Source of the DNA: Gnetum montanum
Taxonomy: Eukaryota; Streptophyta; Gnetopsida; Gnetales; Gnetaceae
Direction of reading: 5' to 3'
Assembly (NCBI GenBank): GCA_015680685.1
Contig: MNCI01028947.1
Span: 337,962 to 401,961, forward strand
DNA length: 64,000 bases
Below, in pieces: positions 54,899 through 64,000 of this stretch (positions are counted from its first letter, which is position 1; the number at the start of each line of letters is the position of its first letter). The translations under genes and the position numbers were made by a program. Below the pieces are notes generated by a model. That model had not been told where the DNA came from. It did not search any database and was given only the letters and a program-made list of their open reading frames with translations.

Positions 54899-56240
54899 AT
54901 GGAAATCCATCGTGATCTCTCTTCGTTGTTAGCTTTAGCAAGTCCACATGGTAAGCTCACGAGACAATTGAACCAAGAACTAATAGACTAAGAATCATCT
55001 ACAATTAGCAGCGTAGCGTCCTTAGAAACATCCCTAGACTAGCCTGAGCATCTAGTTGGAACCCTAGATTTAGAGGCTAGGGATGTAACTGAGGATCCTC
55101 TCGTCAAGACAACTGTGACCATGTCTAGGGGGAAGTAAAAAAGTTAAAACTTAGTTCCCTCCTAGATTCGTAGATGCAAAAAAATGTAGCCAAGATTCTA
55201 CAAGATAAAATTGAAGTCTTTGCATGGTCATATAATGATATGCCAGGTTTAGACTCAAGGCTGATACAGCACAACATCATTTTAGACCCGTGCATGAAAG
55301 CAGTCAAGGAGAAGGCTCGTAAGGTTAAAGCAGAAATTGCACTAGCCATGCGAGATGAAATCACCAAGCTAGTTTCATCCAGGCAGTTGATTACTCAAAA
55401 TGGGTGTCCAACATCATTGTAGTTTCTAAGAAAACCATAGGAATATGGATCTGTATAGACTTCTAGAATTTGAACAAAGCAACGATCAAAGACGATTTTC
55501 CACTTTCGAGCATTGATCAACTCATTGATACCAAAGCTAGTCATGCTCTGTTATCCTTCATGGATTGTCTCTCCAGCTACAACCAAATTTGCATTAACCC
55601 AGAGCATCAATTAACTATGACCTTCATGATCCCATGGGGTACCTTTTGCTACACCATGATGCCTTTTGGGCTCAAGAATGCCGGAGCAACCTACCAATGA
55701 GCCATGACTTACATCTTTAGTGACTACATCTTAGAAATGCTAAACGACTATGTGGATGATATAGCGGTCAAATCTAAGGAGGCCGTCGATCATCCCCGTG
55801 ATCTAGGTGTAGTCCTCAAGTGTTTTCAAATGCACGACTTGCCCCTCAATCCTAAAAAGTGTGTCTTTGGGGTGAGAACCAAACGCATGTTAGGGTTTGT
55901 AGTATCAGAGGCCAGAATACGGGTGGACCCTGACAAAGTTAAGGCCATCGTCAACTTGGCGCCTCCTGCAAACCTTAAAGAATTACGTGGGTTACAAGGT
56001 AGGGTACAGTTCATCCAAAGGTTTATAGCAAATTTAACCGACATGTTACACCCCATGCAACATCTTCTAAAGAAAGGGGTTAACTTTGAATGGATAACTC
56101 AGTGCCGACAAGCCTTTGATGATCTGAAGAAAGAGCTTTTGCACCTCCCAACTATTTACCCACCACAAAGGGATAAGACTTTCTTCATCTACCTTGCCAC
56201 CTCTGACACATCTATCGCAACACTATTATGTTAGAAATGA
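54899..56240 (+). pseudogene. Outer reverse transcriptase, decayed
   Basis: Start MEIHRDLSSLLALASPHGK at 54899, parallel to the nested RT start. Motifs: EVFAWSYNDMPGLDSRLIQH, EIALAMRDEITKL, LNKATIKDDFPLSSIDQL, TFMIPWGTFCYTMMPFGLKN and LNDYVDDIAVKSKE (YVDD intact, about 55746-55760). Then LNPKKCVFGVRTKRMLGFVV, RVDPDKVKAIV and LHPMQHLLKKGVNFEW. Stops include the TAG after TSLD near 55040 (shared with the nested copy), one at 55698-55700, and two within the first RNase H near 56232-56240. The active site is better kept than in the nested copy. Confidence 0.82.
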
Positions 56241-57170
56241 GATGATGGATTTGAGATACCAGTGTACTATCTGAGTCATGCATTAATAGTGTATGACGAG
56301 AAATACAATGAGGTGGAGAGGAATTGCCTTGCCTTAGTCTTTGCATTAAAAAAGTGGAGGCATTACCTATTTCGCAGTAAAATTAACATTATTTGCAAGA
56401 GTAACATACTCTGGGCTATCATGAATAATCTGTATGGAACTAGTAGGATAGCCTGATGGAAAGCGATAACCATAGAATTCGACTTGCACTATGTGTGCTA
56501 GTCATTGATGAAGGGCCAAGCCATAGTGACGCAACTCACGGCCTCACCCATCGATGACCAAGCTATCATAGATCCTGAATTCCCAGACAAGCATGTTAGC
56601 ACTATCAACACCATCCCATTACATCTCGAAGCTACCTTACACTTCGACGGTGCCTTGACCATCAAGGAGGTAGGGCAGCTTCCATCATTACATTCCCCTC
56701 TAGGAAGATGCATCCTTTTGCTTATCGTTTCATGTTCCCCTACACAAATAACATGGTAGAATATGAAGGGCTACTCAAAGGTCTGTCAGCTACCCAAACA
56801 CTACGCATACAACACCTGGCGATTCGTGGAGATTCATAACTAGTTGTGAATCAAATCACCGAGGTCTATGCCTGCAAAGCCACACATCTACAACCCTACT
56901 ACGACCTAGCAAAAAGTCCACTTAAATAGTTTGCAACTATAGATGTACAACACGTGCCACACAATGAGAACACCATAGAAAATGCCTTAGCCACCATAGC
57001 AAACGCCTTAGCAAGCTTGCCAACCTTGATTACCGAGTGCATTGAGCCTATGACTCAGGTGGTACACATAGCCTTTGTTAATGTTGCGGATACCCAAGAG
57101 TGGTATGCCAACATTAAAGCCTACCTACAACATAGAAAGCCTCCTAGTGGATTGACATCTTCCTAGAGAG
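56241..57170 (+). pseudogene. Outer RNase H domains, decayed
   Basis: The first RNase H has FFIYLATSDTSIATLLC (just upstream), YNEVERNCLALVFALKKW and RHYLF (56310-56375). The second, archaeal-type domain begins LHFDGALTI near 56640. It is damaged by a frameshift before NMVEYEGLLKGL-like text (about 56752-56790) and IRGDSQLVVNQ-like text (about 56822-56850). Then HNENTIENALATIANALASL (56960-57020) leads to the integrase zinc region. Confidence 0.65.
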
Positions 57171-58340
57171 ATGCAATTTGTAAACATGCTCAGCAATATG
57201 TGCTCATGGGAGACAATTCCCTGTGCAAGCACTCCTATGATGGGATATTTCTAGCATGTGTGAATGAAGGGGAAGTGCGGAAGGTGGTCAATGAAGCACA
57301 CGAAGGATTATGTGGTGGACACATAGCACCTAGGGCTATGGCTACAAAAATCAGATGTCTAGGGTAATATTGGCCCCACATGGAGCATGATTACCTGGAA
57401 AAATTTAAGATGTGTGATATGTGCCAGAGATATGAAAATCTCATATACGTTTCACCTACAGAGTTACACCCAATGCAAATAACATGGCCTTTCCAACGAT
57501 GGGAACTAGATCTCATAGGAACTATCATGCCTAAGTTTTTCGCAAGGCATAGCTTCATCATCATAGTCATCGAGTATTTTACCAAGTCGGTGGAAGCTAT
57601 TCCCATGTGGAAAACTACATCTCAACAGATTTTCCACTTCATCTTGGATAACATTGTGACAAGGTTTGGGCTTTTGATGACTATTGTGATCAACAATGGG
57701 CCATAGTTCAGCAGTGTGGAAACCTGAACCTTCTACAGAAATCTTGGCATCAGGCAGTCATTCTCCTCGTCATACTACCTACATGTGAACAGACAAGGAG
57801 AGGTGATAAAAAAATCCATCATCAACTTGCTAAAGAGAATGCTCAACAACAGAAAGAGGTGATGGCATGAGCAAATCCTGTATGTGTTATGGGCTTACAG
57901 GACGACATGCAGGACTGCAATAGGTAAAACACCTTTTAGTCTTGTTTATGGATCTGAAGTAGTGTTACCTCTGAGTTGCAGGTACCATTACTCTAGATGA
58001 TCCTATCCAATGTCGTGAGTGAAGCCTAGAATGACGAGTCATAGATCATCGATCTCAACTCAATAGAGGAGGAGCATGTGCAAACATTGGGTCGCATAGA
58101 GCATTATCAGAATAAGCAATGATAAAAACCCCATGAAAATCCACATCAATGACCAATACAGAAGGGAGACCTCATCCTCAAGGCTATCCATGAGCATATG
58201 AACAAATTCTTAGCCAATTGGGAAGGTCCATACATGGTCACAAAAATATTTGGGAACGAAGGCTTCAAGTTGGCAGACATGGATGACAACAAGTTTGCAA
58301 ACCTGGTGAATCACTCATACCTCAAGCTGTACTACATCTA
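57171..58340 (+). pseudogene. Outer integrase, decayed
   Basis: Zinc-binding part EAHEGLCGGHIAPRAMATK and CDMCQRY (57290-57430). Core WELDLIGTIMP (first Asp, 57500 area). TIVINNGP replaces the usual TDNGPQF, so the second catalytic Asp is Asn and the Gln is a stop. Then RQGEVIKKSIINLLKRML (Glu kept), [16 protein letters not shown] and [13 protein letters not shown]. It ends near LVNHSYLKLYYI at 58340, with no chromodomain seen. Confidence 0.75.
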
Positions 58341-58364
58341 GATGCATGTAGCAGATAAGCAAAC

Positions 58365-58740
58365 GTCCACTATGACGTAAAATTGGCAAAGGTAAGCAAA
58401 TGTCCGCTATGATGTTAAACTAGCAAGGCATGTCCATTATGATGTTAAACTGGCAAAGGTCGTCTACTACGAAGTAAAACTAGAACAGATAGTCCGCAAT
58501 GACTATAAACTGGCATAGATGGTCTGCTAGGACCTTAAACTAGTTCATCCACCATCTGCTACAATGAAAACCTAGCACAACGGTCTGCTAGGACCTTAAA
58601 CTAGCACAACATCAGTCTGCTGGGACCTTAAACCAGCACAATAGTCTGCTAGGACCTTAAACCAGCAGAACGGTTTGCTAGGACCTTAAATCAGCACAAC
58701 ATGATCTACCAGGACCTTAAACTAGGTTCGTGGCATGTCC
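58365..58740 (+). repeat. Minisatellite after integrase (outer)
   Basis: About 13 copies of a 26-36 bp unit such as GTCTGCTAGGACCTTAAACT followed by AGCACAACG. Same unit family and position as 33640-34170 of the nested element. Confidence 0.85.
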
Positions 58741-60100
58741 CCAGCATGCATCTACACCAGTATGCATCAAGCGAGCGTGCACAGTATTGACATGGGATGG
58801 GGTGTTGCAGCTCCAAAATGAAGTTCACGATGTGATGAAAAAGAAATCTAGAACATATGCAATGTCACTACTCCTAGCATCTTGCTAATCCTTTGGAGAT
58901 GTTGTATGACATCTGACTGACCCTCCAGACCTACCGTCACCATAGCCCATTTCCCTGATGGTAGTTCCTTGGTCAGTGCCTGTTGCTGGAGTTCTAGTAG
59001 TATTGTGGCCTAGCCACAATATTGTTACCCTCCAGCCCCCTGCCAACGCTTGAGCTCAAACGATGTTTAGCTGTGAGGTAGCCAACCCCATAGCTGAACT
59101 GAGAATGCATGCCTTTGGTAGGGATTCCTGAGCATCTGCATTCACAGCAACTCCTTGCATCTTCAGTGCTGACCTCTCCACACCGATGTTCCCAAAGCCA
59201 CTATTGGCCTTCCTACTTTGGACACTGCACACCAGCAAAGATGTCCAGAGTTTCAACAACGTCTACGGCAAGTAGAAAATTTGCCTTCATTTTTCATCAT
59301 GGTTGTTTCTTTTGGTTTTCTTTCTATTGTGTTTGTAGGATGCGTACTAGAGGGATGTTGGTCAAAAGTGCACTTTGCCATAGAAGCAAAACACTACATC
59401 ATTTTAAGACGTTCACCTTAACTATCTAAGCTACTTTGAAGTGCATATCCTTTTCCTCCCCTTCATCTTCCTTATCTCACTCCTTACACTCATGATCCGC
59501 TTTCTTCCTTCTCTTACAAGCTTTTCCCAACATCTATCAAGCTTTCCCATATGCTCAACCGCAAAGTCCATGATGTGCGTAACACAGATCGCCACATGGA
59601 AAACATCTGTAGGTATGTTAAAGCCCCATGTGGATGTAACACAATTCATCTTGGGAAAGAAACACTGGTCCTACAACACAAAGGTTGTTTGCAAATGTAA
59701 AGGAAAAATAGCAAACGACAAAAGCGTAAGAGAGAAAAAGCTCACGCACAAAAAAAAGAGAGCGTGCCTAAAAAAATGGCACATAAGTTGTTTCGCACAC
59801 CATCTCTCCCTAAGAATTCCAATGAGAGGTCAAAGGTCAGTAAAAGAAAAGATGACCACACAAACATGTCCCTCATGAGCACTCTGATGAGGGCTTCTAC
59901 TAAGTCTCATCTTTACCCCTTTTCCTGAACCTCCTCTCTCCCCACTTAACCCTTCCCTTTTCCCATGTAACCAATGCAACACTCTCAAGGTATAGATAAG
60001 CGACATCTTGATGATCACCGAAGAGCAATGTTGTTGTTTTGCTTTCTGTGGTGTTTCGCATTCTTTGTCAGTGTCTCTTGGGTCCATCCTCCAGACGTCG
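58741..60100 (+). other. 3' untranslated region of outer element
   Basis: No gene I can support. Open frames at 59109-59421, 59441-59878 and 59830-60180 have no recognisable product. The last 200 bases resemble the nested element's 3' UTR. A remnant of an extra downstream gene cannot be excluded. Confidence 0.5.
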
Positions 60101-60115
60101 ACAAAGAGGGGCCAA
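60101..60115 (+). other. Polypurine tract of outer element
   Basis: ACAAAGAGGGGCCAA directly before TGAAACACCC. The nested element differs only at the last base. Confidence 0.85.
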
Positions 60116-61832
60116 TGAAACACCCTAAATTTCCAAGGCATTCTTACTTCACCAAGACCTAGCAATTCAGGTGGCATCATGGTAGTTCTTCAGGAGATGG
60201 ACACTTTGAAATTCATATTATCTAGTTTGGCAGGTTTTCTACTCCTGGTGTTGACAGGCTCAATGGATTCTCTAGCCTGCCCACCTGAGTAGTTCATCTA
60301 GCCCATAGCCTAGTCAGAAGCGATGCATGAATTTATCAGCAGTTTTCAGGATGTGCAAAATAGTTCGGCAAGTTTTCTACTTAAGAATTTTGCTACGCTA
60401 TGCTATGTAGCATAGTAGGCTTTAGAAGACAGTGTAGAACAAATTTCTATGCTATGCTACGCTACGCAGCATAGCACAGCGTAGCAAAGGTTAGACAATC
60501 AGTTCCTTTGCCTAATAAAAATTCCTTTAGCAATGGCTCCTTCCATCAAAAAGCGGCAAATTTGACAAAAAGAAAGCCATGTTGGTTGCTACGCTACATA
60601 GCGTAGCATAGTGTAGCAACTCTGCAAAAGTAAAAAAGGACATCTCAAAGTGTAGGATCAGCGAGTTCGCAAGTTTCACATCGTAAAGAGCAAAAGTTGC
60701 AAATTGTCAGCATTTTCACAATTAATGTAGGTTGCTACGCTATTCTATGCTACATAGCATAACACAACGTATCAACTACACAAAATTAGTTAGAATACTT
60801 CAAAGGCTTCCAGCACATGCAACAGGCCTCGATGCAAGTTTCTACCTTGAACTGGTTTCTACACTACACCAACATGCTACGCTGTAAAGTGTAGTATGGT
60901 GTAGGAAGTAGCTATGCCACATCAGTGCACCTCCTTGCACAGCAAGCTACTACGCTACACCCACATGCTACACTATAAAGCATGGCATAATGTAGCATGC
61001 AGCTATGCTCCATCAATGCACCTCACTTGTTTGCATTACTGGCACACATCTCCAAGTTCTAACAGTGTAATTACAGCATGGCAGGCTCGTCAATCAGCTT
61101 TGCAATTCCATGTAGGATGGACACGTCAACACAGATCTAGGACATGTGGCATCCAAATGGCATCTTTTGCGTGCTCCTAGACTTATAAATACCTTGACAA
61201 GCAATGCTCAAGGGGTTGGTTGACAAGCAATTTGGTTTATTAGCAAACAAAACTGGCTAGCAAGTTAGAAAAAATTTGAGTAAGAAAGTTAGTAATTTTT
61301 CAAGTTTGCAAACTGACGATCTTGAGCATTGTAAACATTCCTCCCATTGGGCATTTTTTTCTGCACCTTCCCATTACCTTTGTAGCATTTCTCACTGTCA
61401 ACCCCCTGAGTCCACATTCAAGCACACGGTCGGCTTTCTTTGAACGTTTTGGTTACTTTTGGGATCTCTATGCTTCCCATTTTTGCGCAACCAATTGTAT
61501 TCACTTTGACAGAGTAAAGCCATAGCTTTGAGAGCGGTGCATTTTCGTAACTGCATTTTACTTTGCTTTTCTGCTTGTTGTTTCACTTTACATCATTTTT
61601 CACTTTCTTGTATTAAAAAGTTATTATTTTATGTTATAAGAATTGCTTTTGAATCACCCATTTGCAAAAGGTTATAGTAACACCGATTAAGTCCCTGTCT
61701 AATTGACCAAACTATTCAGGGCACCCTGTTTCTGTTTTATCCAGCACAGCCCTCACGTGGATTTGGGGTTAAAAATGTCATGAACGACAACCTCTCGGTG
61801 TTTTCTAGCCACCGACTTTTTCAATCGTTGCA
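60116..61832 (+). mobile_element. 3' LTR of outer Tat element
   Basis: 1717 bp, TGAAACACCC to CGTTGCA, followed by GATGG (61833-61837). TATA box at 61184-61191. It carries the TAGCRTAGC palindromic modules. Confidence 0.92.
61184..61191 (+). promoter_or_regulatory. TATA box of outer 3' LTR
   Basis: TATAAATACC, equivalent to 26618-26625. Confidence 0.6.
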
Positions 61833-61837
61833 GATGG

Positions 61838-62230
61838 GAATGGTAGAGCCAGTACAGGCAAGTCACGGGGTGGCAAAGTTGGTATAGGCAAGTCATAGGA
61901 AGTCGGGTGAAGTAGGACAAGAAGTGGACTAGCCATCCATTTTGGCCGAGTTATAGGCCTAACTATGGTGGTAGTGCTGGATTGCCTCTAAGGGATAGAT
62001 GCGAAAGGAAGAAAATCCTAAGGAACACTCTCAAAGCACTATCCAGATTCACTTTTCCATATCAATAAAGCATTTTTTCTTCCTTTTTTTTGCATTTTTC
62101 CTATTATTTCCTTTATACATAATGCTGAATATCATTTATATTTTGCATTGGTATATTTTCTTTTTATGAATAATGTCTAATATATCATATATTTGACATT
62201 TTCTATGACATCTAGAGACGGGATGTCACA
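61838..62230. other. Right flank of outer element
   Basis: Continuation of the locus interrupted at 25499. It has a short repeated phrase CAGGCAAGTCA (61856 and 61887 areas) and no gene. Confidence 0.5.
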
Positions 62231-62520
62231 CAACCTTTCTAAAATTTGATCTATATAAGGTAGAGGAAAATTATCCTTTTTAGTACTTTGATTAAGTTTC
62301 CTATAATCTACATAAACTTGCCATTTACCTCTCTTTTTAGGAACCATAGTGATGGAACTCACCCATTCACTATCAACTATTGGGTAAATAATTTCCTCCT
62401 TCCAAATTTTGAAAATATCATTTTTAATGATTTTTTTAGTGTTGGACTAATTCTTCTAGAAGGAATTCTAATGAGTTTTACATTCTCTTCTAAGTATATA
62501 TGATGTTGACATATGTTAGG
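62231..62520 (-). pseudogene. Athila-like RT fragment
   Basis: Reads (minus) ICQHHIYLEENVKLIRIPSR, then after a frame change SSITMVPKKRGKWQVYVDYR, KLNQSTKKDNFPLPYIDQIL and ERL. This is the N-terminal RT region of Athila-type elements. It is cut at 62231, before the catalytic YxDD box. Confidence 0.7.
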
Positions 62521-62639
62521 TGAAATTCCATTGTGAAGATCCTCATAAATCCATGCAAATGCCTTGGATATTCTTTTTAATATCCTTATTAATTTGTTCT
62601 CTTGATTAATGGATAGTAAAGAGTTAATTATTAATGTTT

Positions 62640-64000
62640 ATTTTGCCCAAAGAAAATTTACTTAATGGTATTAGGTAGTTCCCTAAGTTCGAGAGAGTTG
62701 CTTATTGATGATTCAATATTATCACCAACAATTCCTGATCCAAGATTCAAAATTTAATCCAATAGATTACATTGTTCCATAGTGGAATAATCTGAAATTT
62801 CTCCATCAAAATTATTAAGTGCTAAAGTTTCCCTATCATCAATCATGATAGAAGTTGGTATTGAATAGAGCATTCTAGCTTCTTTAATATCTTGGTTTAT
62901 CCTATCCTCCTTTTCTTTATCAAAGATGTTAAGTGTAAAAGTAAGATTGGCAAATGTTAATTAAAGTTTCCCTAATCTACAATTGATTATAGCACTAGCT
63001 ATTGCTAACCAAGGTCTTCCTAGAACAATGGAGAAATAATCTAGATCCTTAACTTCCAATACAATAAAATCTATAATGTATTTTCCTTTTTCTGCTTTCA
63101 CTATTAAACCTTTAACTACTCTACATTTAATAGTTGAGCCATCAACTAAGAAAATTAACATATTTACTTCCCTAATGTTTGCCAAGTATAATACCTTAGC
63201 CATTGCACATGGCATAATGTTAATACTAGCATCTAAATCTAATAAGGTATTTTAAATACTTTTGTCATTAATTTTTATAGGAATGGTTGGCAATCCTAGG
63301 TCTTGGCATTTTGGAATCTTGTAACTTTGTATAAGTTGAGAGAGATTATCAACCAAGTATACTTTCCTATGAATCTTTTTCTTTCTTCTTTTTGTACATA
63401 ACTCCCTTAAATATTTTGCATATAGTGGGGTATCTTTTACAACCTTCTCAAGTAGAATATGCAAGTACAATTCCTTAAACATTTTTTCAATGTGTGCCTT
63501 AGTGGAAAAACCTTCCTCCAATCTTTTAGGATGGGGTGGTGAATTTAATTTCCTAACTACTAATGATGGAGATGTTGAAGGTTGTGTTTTTAAATCTTCC
63601 TCCTTATTCTTCAATATAGGTGTTTTGTGTGATTGTTCCTCCATTTGTACCGCTTCAACTTGGTCTCTAAAGATAACATTTTTATTAGGCTTAGGTTCTA
63701 TAGTCTTTCCACTTTTATAGTGATAGAATTTAATTGTTCTTTTCTCTTTCTTTGATTTGTGTGGTTGGGTTTGGATTGGGAAGATAAGTCACTTTTAGTT
63801 AAGTCCTGAAATCATCTTCTAGTTTCAACTGAAAATTGCCTATTTTCTTTAATGAAGGTCATTAATTTTGGGTTAAGTGATCCAATTTCTCATTAACCAA
63901 GTTTCTAAATGGTCTAAAATTACCTTCAGGAATTTGTGTTGGTTGTTGGTAGGACAGTATTGATTGAAATGAAAAAGGAGTTTGGTTTTAAATTTCTTGA
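62640..64000 (-). pseudogene. Athila-like gag end and protease, running off the window
   Basis: Continuous with the RT fragment. 63644-63252 carries HIEKMFKELYLHILL, TPLYAKYLRELCTKRRKKK and LGLPTIPIKIND, the typical stretch before the Athila protease. The protease active site reads LDLDASINIMP (about 63205-63240), where DLGAS is expected, so the Gly is Asp. Then VNMLIFLVDGSTIK, YIIDFIVLEVKDLDYFSIVL, GRPWLAIASAIINC and LGKL. A stop separates the linker from the active site. Weak gag C-terminal text continues to the window end. It is oriented opposite to the Athila-type piece at 1-3543 and could be another copy. Confidence 0.7.

Larger units (their letters stand above)
25505..61832 (+). mobile_element. 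Outer Tat-lineage LTR retrotransposon with nested insertion
   Basis: Two direct LTRs (25505-27261 and 60116-61832) are flanked by the perfect 5 bp duplication GATGG at 25500-25504 and 61833-61837. The first base of the 5' LTR reads A, not T, so the copy starts AGAAACACCC against TGAAACACCC in the 3' LTR. Excluding the nested element and its duplicated 5 bp, it is about 18.8 kb. Order on plus: leader, gag, protease (split by the insertion), an antisense multi-exon gene, RT, RNase H, second RNase H-like domain, integrase, minisatellite, polypurine tract. A second RNase H next to integrase is a known mark of the Tat group. Many stops show that it is dead. Confidence 0.92.

Noticed and set aside
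59441-60180. Possible gene in the outer 3' UTR (145- and 116-residue frames)
   Set aside because: No recognisable domain. The nested element's equivalent region has no matching frame.

Overview
This window looks like intergenic, transposon-dominated DNA of a large plant nuclear genome. Every pol fragment belongs to a plant Ty3/gypsy lineage (Tat, Athila-like, chromovirus-like). The DNA is AT-rich, and decay is dominated by C-to-T / G-to-A changes, often CAG to TAG or CGA to TGA, as expected for methylated repeats. The size and age of the elements would suit a gymnosperm, but nothing seen fixes the species.

Layout. 1-3543: left part of an Athila-type element on + (LTR, tRNA-Asp-like primer site, decayed gag). 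3544-6570: non-coding, with a degenerate tandem repeat and a fold-back structure. 7088-7742: the only intact-looking ordinary gene, a single-exon 131-residue membrane protein with TATA box and AATAAA. 7846-12510: non-coding, with tandem duplications and a 297 bp hAT-type MITE with a perfect 8 bp target duplication. 12511-17165: minus-strand LTR plus an accessory retroelement gene. 17166-22170: decayed chromovirus-like element on +. 23700-24880: intronless CCR4/nocturnin-like pseudogene. 25505-61832: a very large Tat-lineage element on +, flanked by GATGG, and interrupted in its protease by a second complete Tat element (30843-48357, minus, flanked by ACCCC). 62231-64000: Athila-like RT/protease/gag fragment on minus.

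The main discovery is in the two nested Tat elements (about 18.8 kb without the insertion, and 17.5 kb). Both have the order LTR - leader - gag - protease - [gene in antisense] - RT - RNase H - second RNase H - integrase - minisatellite - polypurine tract - LTR. The antisense gene has its own TATA box, a conserved first exon and several small GT-AG introns at matching positions. It sits where Ogre-type Tat elements carry an intron between protease and RT. One minisatellite family recurs on both sides of it and again after integrase. Each element also carries its own short palindromic motif repeated in its LTRs and around its antisense gene. The outer element uses TAGCRTAGC-like motifs and the inner uses TTACGC/GCGTAA. 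I infer that the antisense product may recognise these motifs, by analogy with the VANC anti-silencing proteins of VANDAL transposons.

Both Tat copies are dead (stops, frameshifts, catalytic changes). Hand-counted LTR divergence over the first ~260 bp is about 13% for the outer and 8% for the inner element, which agrees with the nesting order.
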